Both the position numbers and the translations under genes were made by a program. Of a stretch of 64,000 nucleotides of DNA, positions 63,940-64,000 are shown piece by piece; position 1 is the stretch's first letter; every line of letters starts with the position of its first letter. The notes beneath the pieces are model-generated. The model searched no databases. It saw only the letters and a list, made by a program, of their open reading frames with translations, and was not told the DNA's origin. Source of the DNA: Terriglobia bacterium (lineage in GTDB: Bacteria; Acidobacteriota; Terriglobia; Bryobacterales; Bryobacteraceae); the NCBI GenBank assembly GCA_020073305.1, contig JAIQFK010000003.1, positions 62,001 to 126,000 of the forward strand, written 5' to 3'.

Positions 63940-64000
63940 GGTGGCGGCGACTCTCGAGTGCGGGCCAGGTATGTGGTCTGTCCACACACTCTGGGTAAAA

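Overview
The window reads as chromosomal DNA of a high-GC, soil-type Acidobacteriota bacterium close to the Solibacter/Bryobacter lineage. The pointers are a secreted enzyme ending in a Solibacter-type (TIGR03437-like) C-terminal domain, two FtsX/MacB-type permeases of the kind that are abundant in acidobacteria (one preceded by a PadR regulator), several Tat-exported Gfo/Idh/MocA and NIPSNAP proteins, and the futalosine menaquinone genes mqnE and mqnP. The lineage is inferred from gene content; no rRNA is present. Coding density is high. I found no CRISPR array, no insertion sequence and no phage genes.

Layout. 0-9 kb: a class III aminotransferase cut by the left edge, a membrane protein, selB overlapping a 2Fe-2S ferredoxin gene, an acyl-CoA carboxyltransferase, a PQQ-like propeller with EF hands, and an Asp-box propeller overlapping a MoaD/ThiS-like gene. 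9-17 kb: a SIMPL protein, an M20 peptidase, a CtpA-type protease, a long GMP synthase resembling the eukaryotic form, and a GH44 glycosidase broken by one frameshift. 17-25 kb: endonuclease IV overlapping a Uma2 gene tail to tail, leuS, a Tat-exported oxidoreductase, an M55 peptidase, a methyltransferase and a lone sugar-type binding lipoprotein. 25-38 kb: padR-permease pair, mqnP-mqnE, DUF192, larB, an ECF sigma factor, rfaE2-like and mfd. 37-47 kb: VOC, AraC, a zinc-ribbon Ser/Thr kinase with a multipass tail, a HEAT-type protein, a second permease, a haem and copper type protein, another oxidoreductase and a Gly/Tyr-rich protein. 47-57 kb: a leader-like region with a nine-codon ORF, an integral membrane protein, NIPSNAP, PilT, cupin, a tRNA-Lys next to a Nudix gene bounded by a duplicated tRNA 3' half, a polyprenyl glycosylphosphotransferase, a PRTase and a cyclophilin. 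57-64 kb: a full pqqABCDE operon including the 25-codon pqqA, a DUF58 protein, an inverted REP pair, and an ABC-2 ATPase/permease pair.

Functional themes. The cell makes its own PQQ cofactor, makes menaquinone by the futalosine route and decodes selenocysteine. It also exports many redox and hydrolytic enzymes. Transcription signals are unusual: at least eight genes have a TAnnnT -10-like hexamer only 6-10 nt before the start codon, which predicts leaderless mRNAs. Small repeats are a second theme: a GTAG-headed inverted REP pair, and three four-unit heptamer or octamer arrays, one of them lying in frame inside mfd.
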